Shown: piece after piece, positions 12,917 to 13,990 of the stretch | Position numbering within the stretch: the first letter of the stretch is position 1 | How the letters are laid out: every line of letters starts with the position of its first letter | NCBI RefSeq assembly: GCF_905203285.1 | Contig: NZ_CAJKVK010000057.1 | Coordinates: forward strand, 1-13,990 | Origin: an uncultured Succinatimonas sp. | GTDB lineage: Bacteria > Pseudomonadota > Gammaproteobacteria > Enterobacterales > Succinivibrionaceae | Reading direction: 5' to 3' | DNA: 13,990 bases | Notes under the pieces: generated by a model | Told to the model about the DNA's origin: nothing | The model's database searches: none | The model's input: the letters and a program-made list of their open reading frames with translations, nothing else | Program-made: the position numbers and the translations under genes

Positions 12917-13990
12917 TTAGAAGCTGTGTCTGAAGCCTCCCGATACGGTGTAAGTGTCTTCGTTGTCAGCTCCCAATGCGGTCTCACCGTCAATAAGGAA
13001 GTAAGTGTTATCCAGCTCTGTCCGGTCACATCCCATAATGAGCCTTCACCCATAGTAAGGTTGACTTCGCCATTATGAACAATGTTGCTGCTAAACGCCG
13101 GGTTGAAGAAATGCACGTGCTGCTCTGAAAACTCGCCGCTTGTGCCACCTGCGTCCTGATAATCATCAGCACGTCCTATCCAAGAACCGCCGTCCCCTAA
13201 ATCAATGCTGAGCTTACCGCCGTTACCGGCAATCGCGTTGCCTTTATATTAATGAAATTAGAAGTATTGGCTCTGGATGCTGCTGAATAAGTTTGAATTT
13301 CCGACTCTTCAAGAGGCTTGATGACCAGTTTGTCGTCATAGGCGGAAATTAAATCACCTTCAATAGTACTTGCCCCTTTGTAATTAACGGCGACATTGGA
13401 GTTGTTTTGGTCAAAATCCCATCTATCATCAATATTAGCAGCAGTACTTGCTACGATTGCGATATCGTCACTGTTGTTTTTGTTAAACTTCTCAGTTTCT
13501 TCATATCTGTCGGTAGAAATATTGACTCCACCGTTAATAGTGATATCAGCACCGTTATAAGCCCAGACTTTTCTTTCCAAAGTTCTATGGTCAGAACTAT
13601 CCGCATAAGTTTGAACCGTGTTAAGTTCACCTTTTAAGACAATACTTGCGCCTTCGCCTTCAGCATAAAGAGCTGAAATTACTCTCTTGCCATCATATTT
13701 TTCAATATATTGACTGCTTAAAGCACCATCAATCTCATATATATTTACTGATGAATCTTTCGTATATACAGCTCCATATAATTTATTATTTAAACTGCAT
13801 TTAGATGCACAGAACTTGCATCCATAGCCTCAATTGCTGTTGAAATACCAAATTGGAGCGATTTAGCAACAAACAAATTACCAGCTGCAATAACATTTTT
13901 CTGCGTTAAAGCTTTTAGGGTCACAATACTGTCAGACCCTAAATTTACAGTCTAGGTAAAATCGTCTTTAGATTTCTTTAAGCAGATCGC
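12917..13990 (-). pseudogene. Decayed autotransporter (passenger plus last strands of the outer-membrane beta-barrel), partial
   Basis: Reading the minus strand across three frames gives one coherent passenger. The segment from 13990 has a TAG nonsense codon at 13952-13954 (plausibly from CAG). It then reads on until a frame change near 13790-13798. The second segment runs to a frame change at the TTT run 13243-13245, where restoring one base gives a continuous reading into G-N-A-I-A-G-N-G-G-K. The third segment contains LGDGGSWIGRADDY and GSLWDVTGQSW, typical of beta-helix passenger repeats. Near 13003-13017 the coding jumps frame to about 30 residues ending in YTVSGGFRHSF and TAA (12917-12919). 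The terminal Phe and alternating pattern match the last strand of an outer-membrane barrel. Most of the usual roughly 250-residue barrel is missing. The short open frames at 12907-13116 and 13197-13580 are fragments, starting on GTG and TTG codons inside the old frame, not separate genes. The 5' part lies beyond the window. Function is presumably lost; the ligand or role of the original adhesin-like protein is unknown. Confidence 0.8.

Noticed and set aside
12907..13116. Separate small minus-strand gene of 69 residues
   Set aside because: It begins on a GTG inside a longer passenger frame that continues upstream, and its last 30 or so residues are an out-of-frame reading of the barrel end. 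It is a piece of the pseudogene.
13240..13250. Phase-variation switch at the frameshift
   Set aside because: The run is only three identical bases and there is no tandem repeat. The other lesions (nonsense codon, second shift, barrel deletion) show decay rather than reversible switching.
13197..13580. Separate minus-strand gene of 127 residues
   Set aside because: It begins on a TTG inside a frame open further upstream to about 13798, and it ends because of the frameshift at 13243-13245.
1..13990. CRISPR arrays, tRNA or rRNA genes, insertion sequences, prophage or defence genes
   Set aside because: I looked for these on both strands and saw no regular repeat-spacer pattern, cloverleaf, transposase or related domain. 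Most of the window is core housekeeping DNA.

Overview
This window looks like a chromosomal segment of a gammaproteobacterium. Mdh, AmpD, LpxC, MurG, MurC, FtsA and FtsZ all resemble their E. coli counterparts, and several catalytic residues fall at the same or nearly the same residue numbers. The moderately AT-rich DNA and the style of the autotransporter remnant at the right end suggest an anaerobic, succinate-forming lineage such as the Succinivibrionaceae. That placement is an inference from memory of protein style and was not tested by any search.

Nine housekeeping genes fill 93-11571, all on the minus strand, so transcription runs right to left. The first unit is murG-murC-ftsQ-ftsA-ftsZ (11571 to 5492): lipid II synthesis, a UDP-MurNAc ligase and the core divisome. 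A strong intrinsic terminator closes it at 5441-5472. The second unit is lpxC-ampD-acnB (5242 to 1188), which starts from its own likely promoter in the ftsZ-lpxC gap and ends at a hairpin at 1146-1175. It joins lipid A synthesis, muropeptide recycling and a TCA-cycle aconitase. The third unit is mdh alone (1052 to 93), with its own terminator at 33-63.

Compared with E. coli, the cell-wall cluster is broken upstream of murG (no ftsW side in this window) and has no ddl gene between murC and ftsQ. The order ftsZ-lpxC-ampD-acnB is the E. coli order with everything in between missing.

To the right, 11572-12014 is a non-coding divergent region with a striking nested palindrome. It is followed by a plus-strand TauE/SafE-type membrane protein gene (12015-12734). 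The convergent spacer 12735-12916 holds three inverted repeats. The window ends in a decayed minus-strand autotransporter gene (12917 to beyond 13990). Manual translation recovers a nearly continuous passenger domain interrupted by one nonsense codon and two frameshifts, and joined out of frame to only the last strands of an outer-membrane beta-barrel.

I found no tRNA, rRNA, CRISPR array, insertion sequence, phage gene or defence system, and nothing that amounts to a new multi-gene system. The points most worth checking are the autotransporter wreck, the compacted synteny and the structured intergenic regions.
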